A DNA stretch of 64,000 nt. It comes from Solwaraspora sp. WMMD792. GTDB lineage: Bacteria > Actinomycetota > Actinomycetes > Mycobacteriales > Micromonosporaceae. Made by a program: the position numbers and the translations under genes. Position 1 is the stretch's first letter; the number at the start of each line of letters is the position of its first letter. Location: NCBI RefSeq assembly GCF_029626105.1, contig NZ_JARUBH010000009.1, positions 1,674,001 to 1,738,000 of the forward strand. The letters are read 5' to 3'. Under the pieces are notes generated by a model. It had not been told where the DNA came from and made no database searches. It saw only the letters and a list, made by a program, of their open reading frames with translations. This document shows positions 32,405-40,504 of the stretch, in pieces.

Positions 32405-34405
32405 GTGAGCACCCGAGCGGGACACGACCGGCAGCCGGCCGACCGGCTGCCGGTCGCGCGTATCTGCGTCGACGTGCCGCTGCCGCACCTGGACCGGCCG
32501 TTCGACTACCTGGTCCCGGCGGAGCTCGACGACGGCGTGCAGCCGGGCACCCGGGTCCGGGTCCGGTTCGCCGGCCAACTGGTGGCCGGGTGGGTGCTGG
32601 ACCGGGTGGCCGCCTCCGGCCACGACGGCAAGCTCGCCTTCCTCGACAAGCTGGTCTCGCCGGAACGGGTACTCAGCGCCGAGATCGCCGCTCTGGCCCG
32701 CACCGTCGCCGACCGGTACGCCGGGCACCTGGCCGACGTGCTGCGGCTGGCCGTGCCGCCGAGACACGCCCGCGTCGAGCAGGAGCCCGGCGAACCCGAG
32801 CCCGGTCCCGCCGCCGTGCCACCGGCTGCTGCGCCACCCGACGCCGTGTCGACCGCCGCCGACGGATGGGCGGCGTACCCGTCCGGACCCGCGTTCCTAC
32901 GTGCCGTCGCCGACGGCCGGCCGGCCCGCGCCGTCTGGGCGCCGCTGCCTGGCGAGGACTGGCCGGCCCGGTACGCCGAGGCGATCGCCGCCACCGTAGG
33001 GGCCGGCCGGGGCGCGGTCGCGGTGCTACCGGACGGACGCGACGTCGACCGGCTCGACGCGGCCCTGCGCCGGGTCCTCGGTGCCGGTCGGCACGTGGTG
33101 CTCACTGCGGCGCTCGGCCCGGCCCGGCGCTACCGGGCGTTTCTCGCGGCGAGACGCGGCCTGGTCAAGGTGGTCGTCGGCACCCGGGCCGCGATGTTCG
33201 CCCCGGTCGCCGATCTGGGCCTGGTCGCCATCTGGGACGACGGCGACGACGTGCATGCCGAACCGCGTGCGCCCTACCCGCACGCCCGCGAGGTACTGCT
33301 CACCCGGGCACAGCTGGGCGGGGTCGCGGCGCTGCTCGGCGGCTTCGCCCGCTCCGGCGAGGCGCAGCAGCTGGTCGAGACCGGCTGGGCCAGGGAAATC
33401 ATCGCCGCCCGGGCGACCGTCCGGCGACATGCCCCACGGGTCACCCCGGCCGGCGACGATGCCCAGCTGGCCCGCGACGCCGGTGCCGCCACCGCCCGGC
33501 TGCCCAGCCTGGCTTTCGCCACCGCGCGTACGGCGTTGCAGGCCGGGATGCCGGTGCTGGTGCAGGTGCCCCGGCGCGGCTACCTGCCGGCGGTGTCCTG
33601 CGCGGACTGCCGGACCCCGGCCCGCTGCCAGCACTGCGCCGGCCCGCTGGCCCTGCCGGCGGCGACCGCCACCGCACAGTGCCGCTGGTGCGGCCGGCCG
33701 GCCGCCGGATACGCCTGCCCGCACTGCCACGGGCGGCGGCTACGGGCGGCGGTCACCGGTGCCCGGCGTACCGCCGAAGAGCTGGGCCGGGCGTTCCCCG
33801 GCACCACGGTGCGGACCTCCGGCCGCGACGAGGTGCTCACCTCGGTGCCGGCCGAACCGGCGGTGGTGGTGGCCACCCCGGGGGCCGAGCCGGTGGCCGT
33901 CGGTGGGTACGGCGCCGTACTGCTGCTGGACACCTGGGCGTTGCTGACCCGGGCCGACCTGCGTGCGGCGGAGGAGGCGCTGCGCCGCTGGCTGTCCGCC
34001 GCCGCGCTGGCCCGGCCGGCGGCCGACGGCGGCCAGGTGGTGGTGGTCGCCGACGGTGGGCTCGCCCCGGTGCAGGCACTGCTGCGTTGGGATCCCGGCT
34101 GGTTCGCCGCCCGCGAGTTGGCCGACCGGCGCGAGCTGGGTTTCCCGCCGGCGGCCCGGATGGCCAGCGTGACCGGCCCCGCCGAGGCGGTGGCCGAACT
34201 GCTGGCCGCGTTGCGGATGCCGGACAGCGCCGAACTGCTCGGTCCGGTGCCGGCGGCCGAGGGCCAGGAACGGATGCTGATCCGGGTCCGCCGGTCGCAG
34301 GCGGCCGAACTGGCCCGGCAGCTGCGGGTGGCGGCCGGCACCCGTACCGCCCGCCGCGCCGGCCAGCCGGTACGCATCCAGATCGACCCGCTCGACCTGC
34401 TCTAG
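32405..34405 (+). CDS. priA: Primosomal protein N' (PriA), degenerate actinobacterial type
   Basis: PriA restarts stalled replication forks in most bacteria. The N-terminal DNA-binding domain (DVPLPHLDRPFDYLVPAELD) and the zinc-binding region with paired cysteines (CADC, CQHC, CRWC, CPHC; about residues 400-442) are kept. The helicase core is not: where a Walker A GxTGSGKT is expected the sequence reads APLPGEDWP, and the DEEH box is replaced by WDDGDD. ATP hydrolysis is therefore doubtful. Such degeneration is typical of actinobacterial PriA in my knowledge. The protein is 666 residues. Confidence 0.9.
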   Translation: MSTRAGHDRQPADRLPVARICVDVPLPHLDRPFDYLVPAELDDGVQPGTRVRVRFAGQLVAGWVLDRVAASGHDGKLAFLDKLVSPERVLSAEIAALARTVADRYAGHLADVLRLAVPPRHARVEQEPGEPEPGPAAVPPAAAPPDAVSTAADGWAAYPSGPAFLRAVADGRPARAVWAPLPGEDWPARYAEAIAATVGAGRGAVAVLPDGRDVDRLDAALRRVLGAGRHVVLTAALGPARRYRAFLAARRGLVKVVVGTRAAMFAPVADLGLVAIWDDGDDVHAEPRAPYPHAREVLLTRAQLGGVAALLGGFARSGEAQQLVETGWAREIIAARATVRRHAPRVTPAGDDAQLARDAGAATARLPSLAFATARTALQAGMPVLVQVPRRGYLPAVSCADCRTPARCQHCAGPLALPAATATAQCRWCGRPAAGYACPHCHGRRLRAAVTGARRTAEELGRAFPGTTVRTSGRDEVLTSVPAEPAVVVATPGAEPVAVGGYGAVLLLDTWALLTRADLRAAEEALRRWLSAAALARPAADGGQVVVVADGGLAPVQALLRWDPGWFAARELADRRELGFPPAARMASVTGPAEAVAELLAALRMPDSAELLGPVPAAEGQERMLIRVRRSQAAELARQLRVAAGTRTARRAGQPVRIQIDPLDLL

Positions 34406-34457
34406 CCCCAACGCCGCTCGGCCCTGGCACAGGGTCACCGGAGAGTGAGCGCACCGT

Positions 34458-34561
34458 TGGCTCCCCAGGGTCGGGGGTGCCGCTTGGGCCTGATGCCACA
34501 GGTGCATCAAGATGCACCTGTGGCATCACGTTCGCGGAGGCACCTTGGGCTCCGGGAGCCA
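34458..34561. terminator. Nested palindrome between priA and the GH43 gene
   Basis: The core is a perfect 18-bp inverted repeat (34491-34508 and 34511-34528) with a 2-nt spacer. Outer arms TGGCTCCC (34458-34465) and GGGAGCCA (34554-34561) are centred on exactly the same point, and GGTGCC/GGCACC pair between them. The whole can fold into one long imperfect hairpin of about 100 nt. Its position between convergent genes suits a two-way terminator, but the size is unusual. Confidence 0.75.
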
Positions 34562-34614
34562 CACAGTGGTCCCCCCTTCCGGGGCCGTGTGACACCTCGG
34601 TGCTGACGGTGGGC

Positions 34615-36129
34615 TCAGCTGAGCCGGAAGGCCGACTGCGCGCCGGCGGCGGGACCGATGGTCAGTTGCCCGTCCTCGTGGCGTACGAAGGCCGACGGGA
34701 CCCCGGCGAGGCGTAGCGAGACGCGTCCGTTCACCCGGTCGATCCGGTGGAAGCTCGCCTGGGCGGCGAACTCGGTGTCGTCGGCGGCCGGGTCGAGGCG
34801 TACCGTGCCGTCGACCGCCCGCAGGTAATGTCCGGGCAGGTCGACCGACTGGATCGACACGGTGTCCGCCCCGGCCAGCCCGGCACCGATGCGGAACTGG
34901 GTGTCGGCCAGCCGCTGGGAGTCGGTGTCGACCAGCACGGTCGCGTCGACGTGGCGGACGAAGGCGTCGCGGCTGGCGTCGGCTGGGGAGAGCCGCACGA
35001 TCGGCCCGCCCTCGCCGACCGGGATGCCGAACAGCGGGTTGCCGTCGGCGTCCCAGTAGAGCTTTTGCACCCGGGCGTGCCGGTTCGGGTCGTACAGTGG
35101 GTCGCCGGTGATGTCCCGATAGTCACGAGCGTGGTAGACCAGCACGGTGGTCTTGCCGTCCTCGGCGACGGTGAACGAGTTGTGTCCGGGGCCGTACCGG
35201 CTGGTCTGTTCGTTGGTGACGAAGACCGGGTCGGGGGTCTTCGTCCAGGAGCGGTGGTCGAGCAGGTCGGCGCTGGCGTCGGCGGTGAGCAGGCCCATGC
35301 AGTAACGGGAGTCGGTAGCGCTGGCCGAGAAGGTCATGAACACCCGTCCGTTGCGGACGATCACTGCCGCGCCCTCGTTGACCGCGTAGCCCTGCACCTC
35401 CCATGGGCGGGTCGGGGTGGCGATGCGCACCGGCTTGGTCTTCAGCGTCCACGGGTTGGCCAGCTCGGCGATGTAGAGGCTGGAGTTGACCGCGATCTCC
35501 GGCTCGCCCTGGGCCCAGACCAGGTAGCGCCGGCCGTGATGGTGGAACGTCGTGGCGTCCAGGGCGAAGCTGTCCCACTCGGTGACGATCTGACCGCGCA
35601 GCTGCCAGCCGGCCGGGTCCCGGGGGTCGTCCAGTGGGGACTCCAGCACGTACATCCGGATCCGGAACACGTTGTCGGAGTCGCCGGCGGCGAAGTAGAC
35701 GTACCACTTGCCGTCGATGCGGTGCAGCTCCGGTGCCCAGATGTGGCCGCCCATCCGGCCGCTGGCCGGCCGTCGCCAGATCACCGTCTCGGTCGCCGTG
35801 GCCAGCCCGGCGATGGTGGGCGCGCCGCGCACCACGATCCGGTCGTACTCGGGCACCGAGCCGGTGAAGTAGTACATGCCGCCGACCGGGTAGGTGACGA
35901 ACGGGTCAGCACGCTGGTCGACGAGCGGGTCGATCGTCGGTACGCCGTAGACCTGCGCGTCGGTGGGTGCGCCGACCGGGCCGGGGGTGTTGCCGGCGGT
36001 CGGTGCGGCGGCGGCCGGGTCCGGCCTCCCGGCACCGACCGCCAGCCCACCGGCCAGACCGGTCAGGCCGGCAGCGGCGAAGCCCAGGCCGCCGTGCAGC
36101 AGGGCGCGCCGGTTCACCTCGTACGTCAT
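34615..36129 (-). CDS. Secreted GH43 arabinan-active glycosidase with AbfB/CBM42 domain
   Basis: The 504-residue protein starts with a Tat-type signal (NRRALLHGG followed by a hydrophobic stretch to about residue 42). A five-bladed GH43 domain follows, with the base region DQRADPFVTY, GGHIWAPELH and later catalytic acids. The C-terminal 140 residues (RDAFVRHVDATVLVDT, FRIGAGLAG, VDLPGHYLR) match an AbfB/CBM42 arabinose-binding beta-trefoil. Export folded through Tat is expected. ATG at 36129 is preferred (GAGGTGG upstream); an ATG at 36147 overlaps the upstream stop. Exact linkage specificity is unknown; arabinofuranosidase or arabinanase is likely. Confidence 0.88.
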   Translation of the reverse strand: MTYEVNRRALLHGGLGFAAAGLTGLAGGLAVGAGRPDPAAAAPTAGNTPGPVGAPTDAQVYGVPTIDPLVDQRADPFVTYPVGGMYYFTGSVPEYDRIVVRGAPTIAGLATATETVIWRRPASGRMGGHIWAPELHRIDGKWYVYFAAGDSDNVFRIRMYVLESPLDDPRDPAGWQLRGQIVTEWDSFALDATTFHHHGRRYLVWAQGEPEIAVNSSLYIAELANPWTLKTKPVRIATPTRPWEVQGYAVNEGAAVIVRNGRVFMTFSASATDSRYCMGLLTADASADLLDHRSWTKTPDPVFVTNEQTSRYGPGHNSFTVAEDGKTTVLVYHARDYRDITGDPLYDPNRHARVQKLYWDADGNPLFGIPVGEGGPIVRLSPADASRDAFVRHVDATVLVDTDSQRLADTQFRIGAGLAGADTVSIQSVDLPGHYLRAVDGTVRLDPAADDTEFAAQASFHRIDRVNGRVSLRLAGVPSAFVRHEDGQLTIGPAAGAQSAFRLS

Positions 36130-36143
36130 AGGGGCCACCTCAG

Positions 36144-38696
36144 TCATTTGGTGCGGATGCGGATGAAGGTCACGGAGTACGGCTCGAAGGTGTGCGTGAA
36201 ACTGGACGCCACGCCGGTGAGCTGGGTGGTGACCGGCTGGATCGGCTCGGCCGACCGGGTGTTCTGCTGACCGGGGTCGCCGCTGATCACGGTCATCCGG
36301 GCATGCGAACGGACCGGCAGGTCGCCAAGGTCGATCCGGGTCACGGCCGCCTTCTCCTGCGCGTTGACCACCTTGACCAGCAGGTCGCCGGTGGTGTCGT
36401 CGCGGGTGACGACCTGGGCGAACGGGCGGGTGACCTGGTCGTCGACGAACTCGCCCCACACCTCGCCGTCCAGCAGCAGGGTGACCTTGTCGCCACGCAC
36501 CTTGACGGTGATGTCGTACGTGGTGCCGGTGGTGATCCGGTTCGGCTTGGCGATCAGCGTCTGCTTGGCACCGTTGGTGGCCTTCTCCACCGCGCCCTGG
36601 GTGTTGTTCCAGCCACCGAGGTTCCACCAGTAGAAGTTGCCAGCGTCCTTGACCCCGAACCCGATCAGGAAGCCCTCCGCGCCGGCGTTCTTCGTGGCGG
36701 TCAGCGACAGGTCGTAGTCGGTGGCGGTGATCTCGGCGGCGGCGACCATGGTGTCCAGCGCGGCGGTGTCGCTCTGCGTGTACGCGCCGTTGACCACCGC
36801 CCAGCTGCCCCGGTTGGCGACCGGCGTCCACTGGCCCGCCCCGGCGGAGAAGTCGTCGCTGAACAGCACGGTGCCGTCCGGGGCGGTGACCGTCACATCG
36901 TCGTACGTCGCCGAGGTGGCCCAGGTGGACAGGCCGATCCGTCCGGTGATCGGCTGGGTGCCGAGGGCGGGCCCGGTGGCCTCGCTGGGCACCGTCCGGT
37001 CACCGACGTTGGTCATGAACAGCTTCTGCACCTGGTAACTGGTGGTGCCCCAGGACTCGTCGTTGTCGAACCAGATCAGGTCCGGCCGCCACTGGACGTG
37101 GTCGATGTTGGCCAGCAGCGGGGCGTACGAGGCCATCTCGACGATGTCGGCGTTGCGCTCCAGCCCGGTCATGTAGGCCGCCTCGGCGAGCGAGTTGAAC
37201 AGCTTGTTGTCCTGAGAGGCGTACTCGCCGAGGAATACCTTCGGTCCGGCGCGGTCGTAGCTGTCGTAGCGGTCGTTGTTCTGCAGGAACCAGGCCGGGC
37301 TGTTGTAGTAGTGCTCGTCGACCAGCTCCACCCCGTCAGCCCGGTTGAGCTGCCACAGCCGGTCGAAGGTGGGGCCCTGGTCGTCCGGTCCGGAGTTGCT
37401 GACCACCGTGATCTCCGGGTGCTCAGCTTCGATCGCGGCCCGGAAGCGCCGGAAGTTGGCGAAGAACTCGTCGGGCAGGTTCTCCTCGTTGCCGACACCG
37501 ATGTGGGTGAGGCCGAACGGTTCGGGATGGCCCATCTCGGCGCGCAGCCCGCCCCAGGTAGAGCTGGCCGGGCCATTGGCGAACTCGATCAAATCCAGCG
37601 TGTCGGAGATGTGCCGGGCCAGCAGTTCCTCGTCGACGGTGGCCTGGTTCTGACCGCAGCCGGTGACCAGGGCCGGCACCACCGGCAGCGGCATCGCGCC
37701 GATGTCCTCGGCGAACTGGAAGTACTCGAAGTAGCCCAGCCCGTACGACTGGTTGTAGCCCCAGAAGTTGGCGTTGGTGGCCCGGGTCTCCACCGGGCCG
37801 ACGGTGTCCTTCCACTGGTAGGAGCGGGCGCGTTCCCAGCCGGACCCGGCGTCGTAGCCGTACATGCTGCCGGTGTTGACCAGACAGCCGCCGGGGAAGC
37901 GGACGAAGCCCGGCCGCAACGCCTCGATCTTCTGGGCCAGGTCCTTGCGCAGGCCGTTGGCCCGGCCCCGGAAGGTCTCCTGGGGGAACAGCGACACCAT
38001 GTCCAGTCGTACGGTGCCGGTACCGCCGGCGAGCACCACCAGCCGGCCGACGTCGGTGCTCCGGTGGGCGGTGAACGTGGCGGTGTACCTGGTCCAGTCG
38101 TCGCCCTGGACGCGCAACCGTTGCGGTTCGGCGAGCCGGCGGCCGTCGACGTCGACCAGCCGGACGGTCAGCTGGTTGCCGGCGGCGTCGGTACGGGCCC
38201 AGACCGAGAAGTCGTAGCGTTTGCCGGCCTCGACCGTGATCCCGCTGTTGTAGCCGGAGTTGGTCACTCCGTAGCGTCCGCCGTCGCTGTTGTCCAGGTC
38301 GAGCCGCAGGTAGGTGCGGTTACGGTCGTTGAGCCGGCTGTCGTCGTCGACCGGGGTCGCGGTGCCGGACCCGCCGGCCTCGGCGCCCGGGGTCCAGCCG
38401 GTCAGCCCGGTGAAGGACTGGTTGTCCACTGGCAGGAACTCGAAGGACCGGTTGCGGACCAGTTCGGCGTAGAGGCCGCCGTCGGCGGCGTAGTTGATGT
38501 CCTCGAAGAAGACGCCGTACATGGTGTCGCTGATCGGCACGCCGGCGCTGGCGGGGTCGACGGTGATCGTGTACTCCGGCTCCGGCCGCGGCGGGTCGGC
38601 CAGGCTCGGCCCGGCGGCCGCGACCCCGGCGGCGACGAGCGATCCGACCAGCAGCGCGCTGCCGGCCAGCCCGGGTCGTGCGGATCGTCGGAACAT
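36144..38696 (-). CDS. Secreted GH51 alpha-L-arabinofuranosidase
   Basis: The 850-residue protein has a signal peptide (to about residue 33). The (beta/alpha)8 GH51 domain is interrupted by a CBM4/9-like jelly roll (about residues 85-240), and a LamG/DUF1080-like beta domain (about 640-760) precedes the C-terminal beta-sandwich end. The acid/base Glu is in GVGNEE (residue 404) and the nucleophile in FLGEYAS (residue 491). ATG at 38696 has AGGAGG six bases upstream. It is the promoter-proximal gene of a two-gene operon with the GH43 gene, so the pair should debranch and degrade arabinan or arabinoxylan outside the cell. Confidence 0.92.
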   Translation of the reverse strand: MFRRSARPGLAGSALLVGSLVAAGVAAAGPSLADPPRPEPEYTITVDPASAGVPISDTMYGVFFEDINYAADGGLYAELVRNRSFEFLPVDNQSFTGLTGWTPGAEAGGSGTATPVDDDSRLNDRNRTYLRLDLDNSDGGRYGVTNSGYNSGITVEAGKRYDFSVWARTDAAGNQLTVRLVDVDGRRLAEPQRLRVQGDDWTRYTATFTAHRSTDVGRLVVLAGGTGTVRLDMVSLFPQETFRGRANGLRKDLAQKIEALRPGFVRFPGGCLVNTGSMYGYDAGSGWERARSYQWKDTVGPVETRATNANFWGYNQSYGLGYFEYFQFAEDIGAMPLPVVPALVTGCGQNQATVDEELLARHISDTLDLIEFANGPASSTWGGLRAEMGHPEPFGLTHIGVGNEENLPDEFFANFRRFRAAIEAEHPEITVVSNSGPDDQGPTFDRLWQLNRADGVELVDEHYYNSPAWFLQNNDRYDSYDRAGPKVFLGEYASQDNKLFNSLAEAAYMTGLERNADIVEMASYAPLLANIDHVQWRPDLIWFDNDESWGTTSYQVQKLFMTNVGDRTVPSEATGPALGTQPITGRIGLSTWATSATYDDVTVTAPDGTVLFSDDFSAGAGQWTPVANRGSWAVVNGAYTQSDTAALDTMVAAAEITATDYDLSLTATKNAGAEGFLIGFGVKDAGNFYWWNLGGWNNTQGAVEKATNGAKQTLIAKPNRITTGTTYDITVKVRGDKVTLLLDGEVWGEFVDDQVTRPFAQVVTRDDTTGDLLVKVVNAQEKAAVTRIDLGDLPVRSHARMTVISGDPGQQNTRSAEPIQPVTTQLTGVASSFTHTFEPYSVTFIRIRTK

Positions 38697-38754
38697 GGGC
38701 TGCCTCCTGATCGCCCGGCCACGGCCCTGACTCCGGCCCAACCGACATCATCGA

Positions 38755-38768
38755 TGTGAACGTTAACA
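38755..38768 (-). promoter_or_regulatory. LacI-family-type operator upstream of the arabinosidase operon
   Basis: TGTGAACGTTAACA is a near-perfect 14-bp palindrome with the central CG typical of LacI/GalR-family operators. It lies about 60 bases before the GH51 start, where a repressor would block transcription until arabino-oligosaccharides appear. No regulator gene is next to it. Confidence 0.6.
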
Positions 38769-38880
38769 GTGACGAAGTATTACGACCGGATCACCACGTC
38801 GTCAATACCGTCTTCCCGACTTCACGGTCACGGTCGCCCGAGTGACCACCGCGTCCGTCACCACGTCCGGCGTACGCCCG

Positions 38881-38886
38881 TAGACT
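38881..38886 (+). promoter_or_regulatory. Possible -10 box (TAGACT) of the def promoter
   Basis: TAGACT lies 43 bases before the def GTG, matching the hexamer and spacing seen before efp and metK. A -35 is not obvious. Confidence 0.35.
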
Positions 38887-38923
38887 GGAGGCACCGTTTG
38901 CCCACGACAAGGAGCCTGACCGC

Positions 38924-39514
38924 GTGACCGTCCAGCCCATCCGACTCTTCGGCGACCCGGTGCTGCGCACTGCGGCCGAGCCCGTGGTCGACTTCGACGC
39001 CGAGCTGCGCGGGCTCGTCGCCGATCTGACCGACAGCATGACCGATCAGAACGGTGCCGGCCTCGCCGCGCCGCAGCTCGGTGTCGGGCTGCGGGTATTC
39101 ACGTTCCACGTCGACGACCTGCTGGGCCACCTGGTCAACCCGGTACTGGACTTCCCCGACGAGGAGGAACAGGACGGCCCCGAAGGCTGCCTGTCCATTC
39201 CAGGTCTCTACTTCGACACCAAACGTCGACAGAACGTCGTCGCGAAGGGCTTCAACGAGTACGGCGACCCGATGCAGATCGTCGGCAGCGGTCTGCTGGC
39301 CCGCTGCGTCCAGCACGAGACGGACCACCTCGACGGGGTGCTGTTCCTGGACCGGCTCGACGCCGCCACCCGCAAGGAAGCGATGAAGGCAATCCGCGAA
39401 GCCGACTGGTACGACGCCGCTGCGCCGCCGACGGTGAAGGTCAGCCCGCACCGCTCGCCCGGTGGCCTGTTCCGGCCGGGTGCGGCGACCAGCCCGTTCG
39501 GTCTGGGCGGGTGA
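38924..39514 (+). CDS. def: Peptide deformylase
   Basis: Def removes the N-formyl group from new proteins. All three motifs are intact: [19 protein letters not shown] (metal Cys) and QHETDHLDG (metal His pair and catalytic Glu). The 196 residues include a C-terminal Pro/Gly-rich tail of about 25 residues. GTG at 38924 follows AAGGAG. It overlaps fmt by 4 bases; the two enzymes act at opposite ends of the formyl-methionine cycle. Confidence 0.96.
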   Translation: MTVQPIRLFGDPVLRTAAEPVVDFDAELRGLVADLTDSMTDQNGAGLAAPQLGVGLRVFTFHVDDLLGHLVNPVLDFPDEEEQDGPEGCLSIPGLYFDTKRRQNVVAKGFNEYGDPMQIVGSGLLARCVQHETDHLDGVLFLDRLDAATRKEAMKAIREADWYDAAAPPTVKVSPHRSPGGLFRPGAATSPFGLGG

Positions 39515-40446
39515 CGGCGATGCGACTCGTCTTCGCCGGTACCCCGGCGGTCGCCGTCCCCGCGTTGGACGCGATCGCCGCCAGCGGCCACGACCTCGTC
39601 GCGGTGGTCACCCGGCCGGACGCTCCTGCCGGGCGGGGCCGCCGGCTGGTCCGCTCCGCGGCCGGCGCCTGGGCCGACGAGCGGGGGATCGAGGTGTTGA
39701 CCCCGCAGCGCCCACGGGAGCCGGAGTTCCTCAGCAGGCTGACCGAGCTGGCCCCGGACTGTGTACCAGTCGTCGCCTACGGTGCCCTGGTCCCGCCGAC
39801 CGCGCTGGCCATCCCCACCCACGGCTGGATCAACCTGCACTTCTCCCTGCTGCCGGCCTGGCGCGGGGCGGCTCCGGTGCAGCATGCGGTGCTGCACGGC
39901 GACGAGGTGACCGGCGCGAGCGTGTTCCAGCTGGAGGAGGGTCTGGACACCGGCCCGGTGTTCGGCACGGTGACCGACCAGGTCGGCCACACGGACACCG
40001 CCGGCGACCTGCTGCAGCGGCTGGCGTCCAGCGGCGCGCAGCTGCTGGTCGCGGTGCTCGACGGGATCGCCGCCGGCACCGCCCGGGCGGTGCCGCAGCC
40101 CGGTGACGGGGTGTCCCTGGCTCCGAAGCTGACCGTCGACGACGTCCGGGTGCGGTGGACCGATCCGGCGTTCGCGGTGGACCGGCGGGTGCGGGCCGGC
40201 ACCCCGGCGCCGGGCGCCTGGACCACGTTCCGCGACGAGCGGGTCAAACTCGGGCCGGTCCGGCCGGTGCCGGACGGCCCGGAGTTGAAGCCGGGGGAGG
40301 CGCTGGCCGAACGTAACCGCCTGCTGGTCGGCACGGCCACCGTGCCGGTCGCGCTCGGCGAGGTCCGGGCCGCCGGCAAGAAGGCCATGTCGGCGGCGGA
40401 CTGGGCGCGCGGTGCCCGCATCACCACCGGCGAGTTCTTCGGGTGA
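39511..40446 (+). CDS. fmt: Methionyl-tRNA formyltransferase
   Basis: Fmt formylates initiator Met-tRNA with 10-formyl-THF. [29 protein letters not shown] and the catalytic segment [20 protein letters not shown] are present, with a C-terminal OB-fold domain. The start is GTG 39511 (overlapping the def stop) or ATG 39520; the second matches the usual MRLVFAGTP beginning. The stop codon lies within the first copy of a 53-bp direct repeat. Confidence 0.95.
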   Translation: MTAMRLVFAGTPAVAVPALDAIAASGHDLVAVVTRPDAPAGRGRRLVRSAAGAWADERGIEVLTPQRPREPEFLSRLTELAPDCVPVVAYGALVPPTALAIPTHGWINLHFSLLPAWRGAAPVQHAVLHGDEVTGASVFQLEEGLDTGPVFGTVTDQVGHTDTAGDLLQRLASSGAQLLVAVLDGIAAGTARAVPQPGDGVSLAPKLTVDDVRVRWTDPAFAVDRRVRAGTPAPGAWTTFRDERVKLGPVRPVPDGPELKPGEALAERNRLLVGTATVPVALGEVRAAGKKAMSAADWARGARITTGEFFG

Positions 40447-40495
40447 GCGCGAGGAGTGAGCGAGCGCAGCGAGTGAGCCCCGCAGTCGCGAGCGG
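40443..40495 (+). repeat. 53-bp direct repeat, copy 1
   Basis: Starts GTGAGCGCGAGGAGTGAGCG and includes the fmt stop codon. It matches copy 2 at 51 of 53 positions; the repeat period is 65 bp. Confidence 0.9.
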
Positions 40496-40504
40496 AGGGC
40501 GGTC

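Noticed and set aside
36192-38759. 855-codon open frame on the + strand over the GH51 gene
   Set aside because: Shadow of the real minus-strand GH51 gene, which has catalytic motifs, a signal peptide and a good ribosome binding site.
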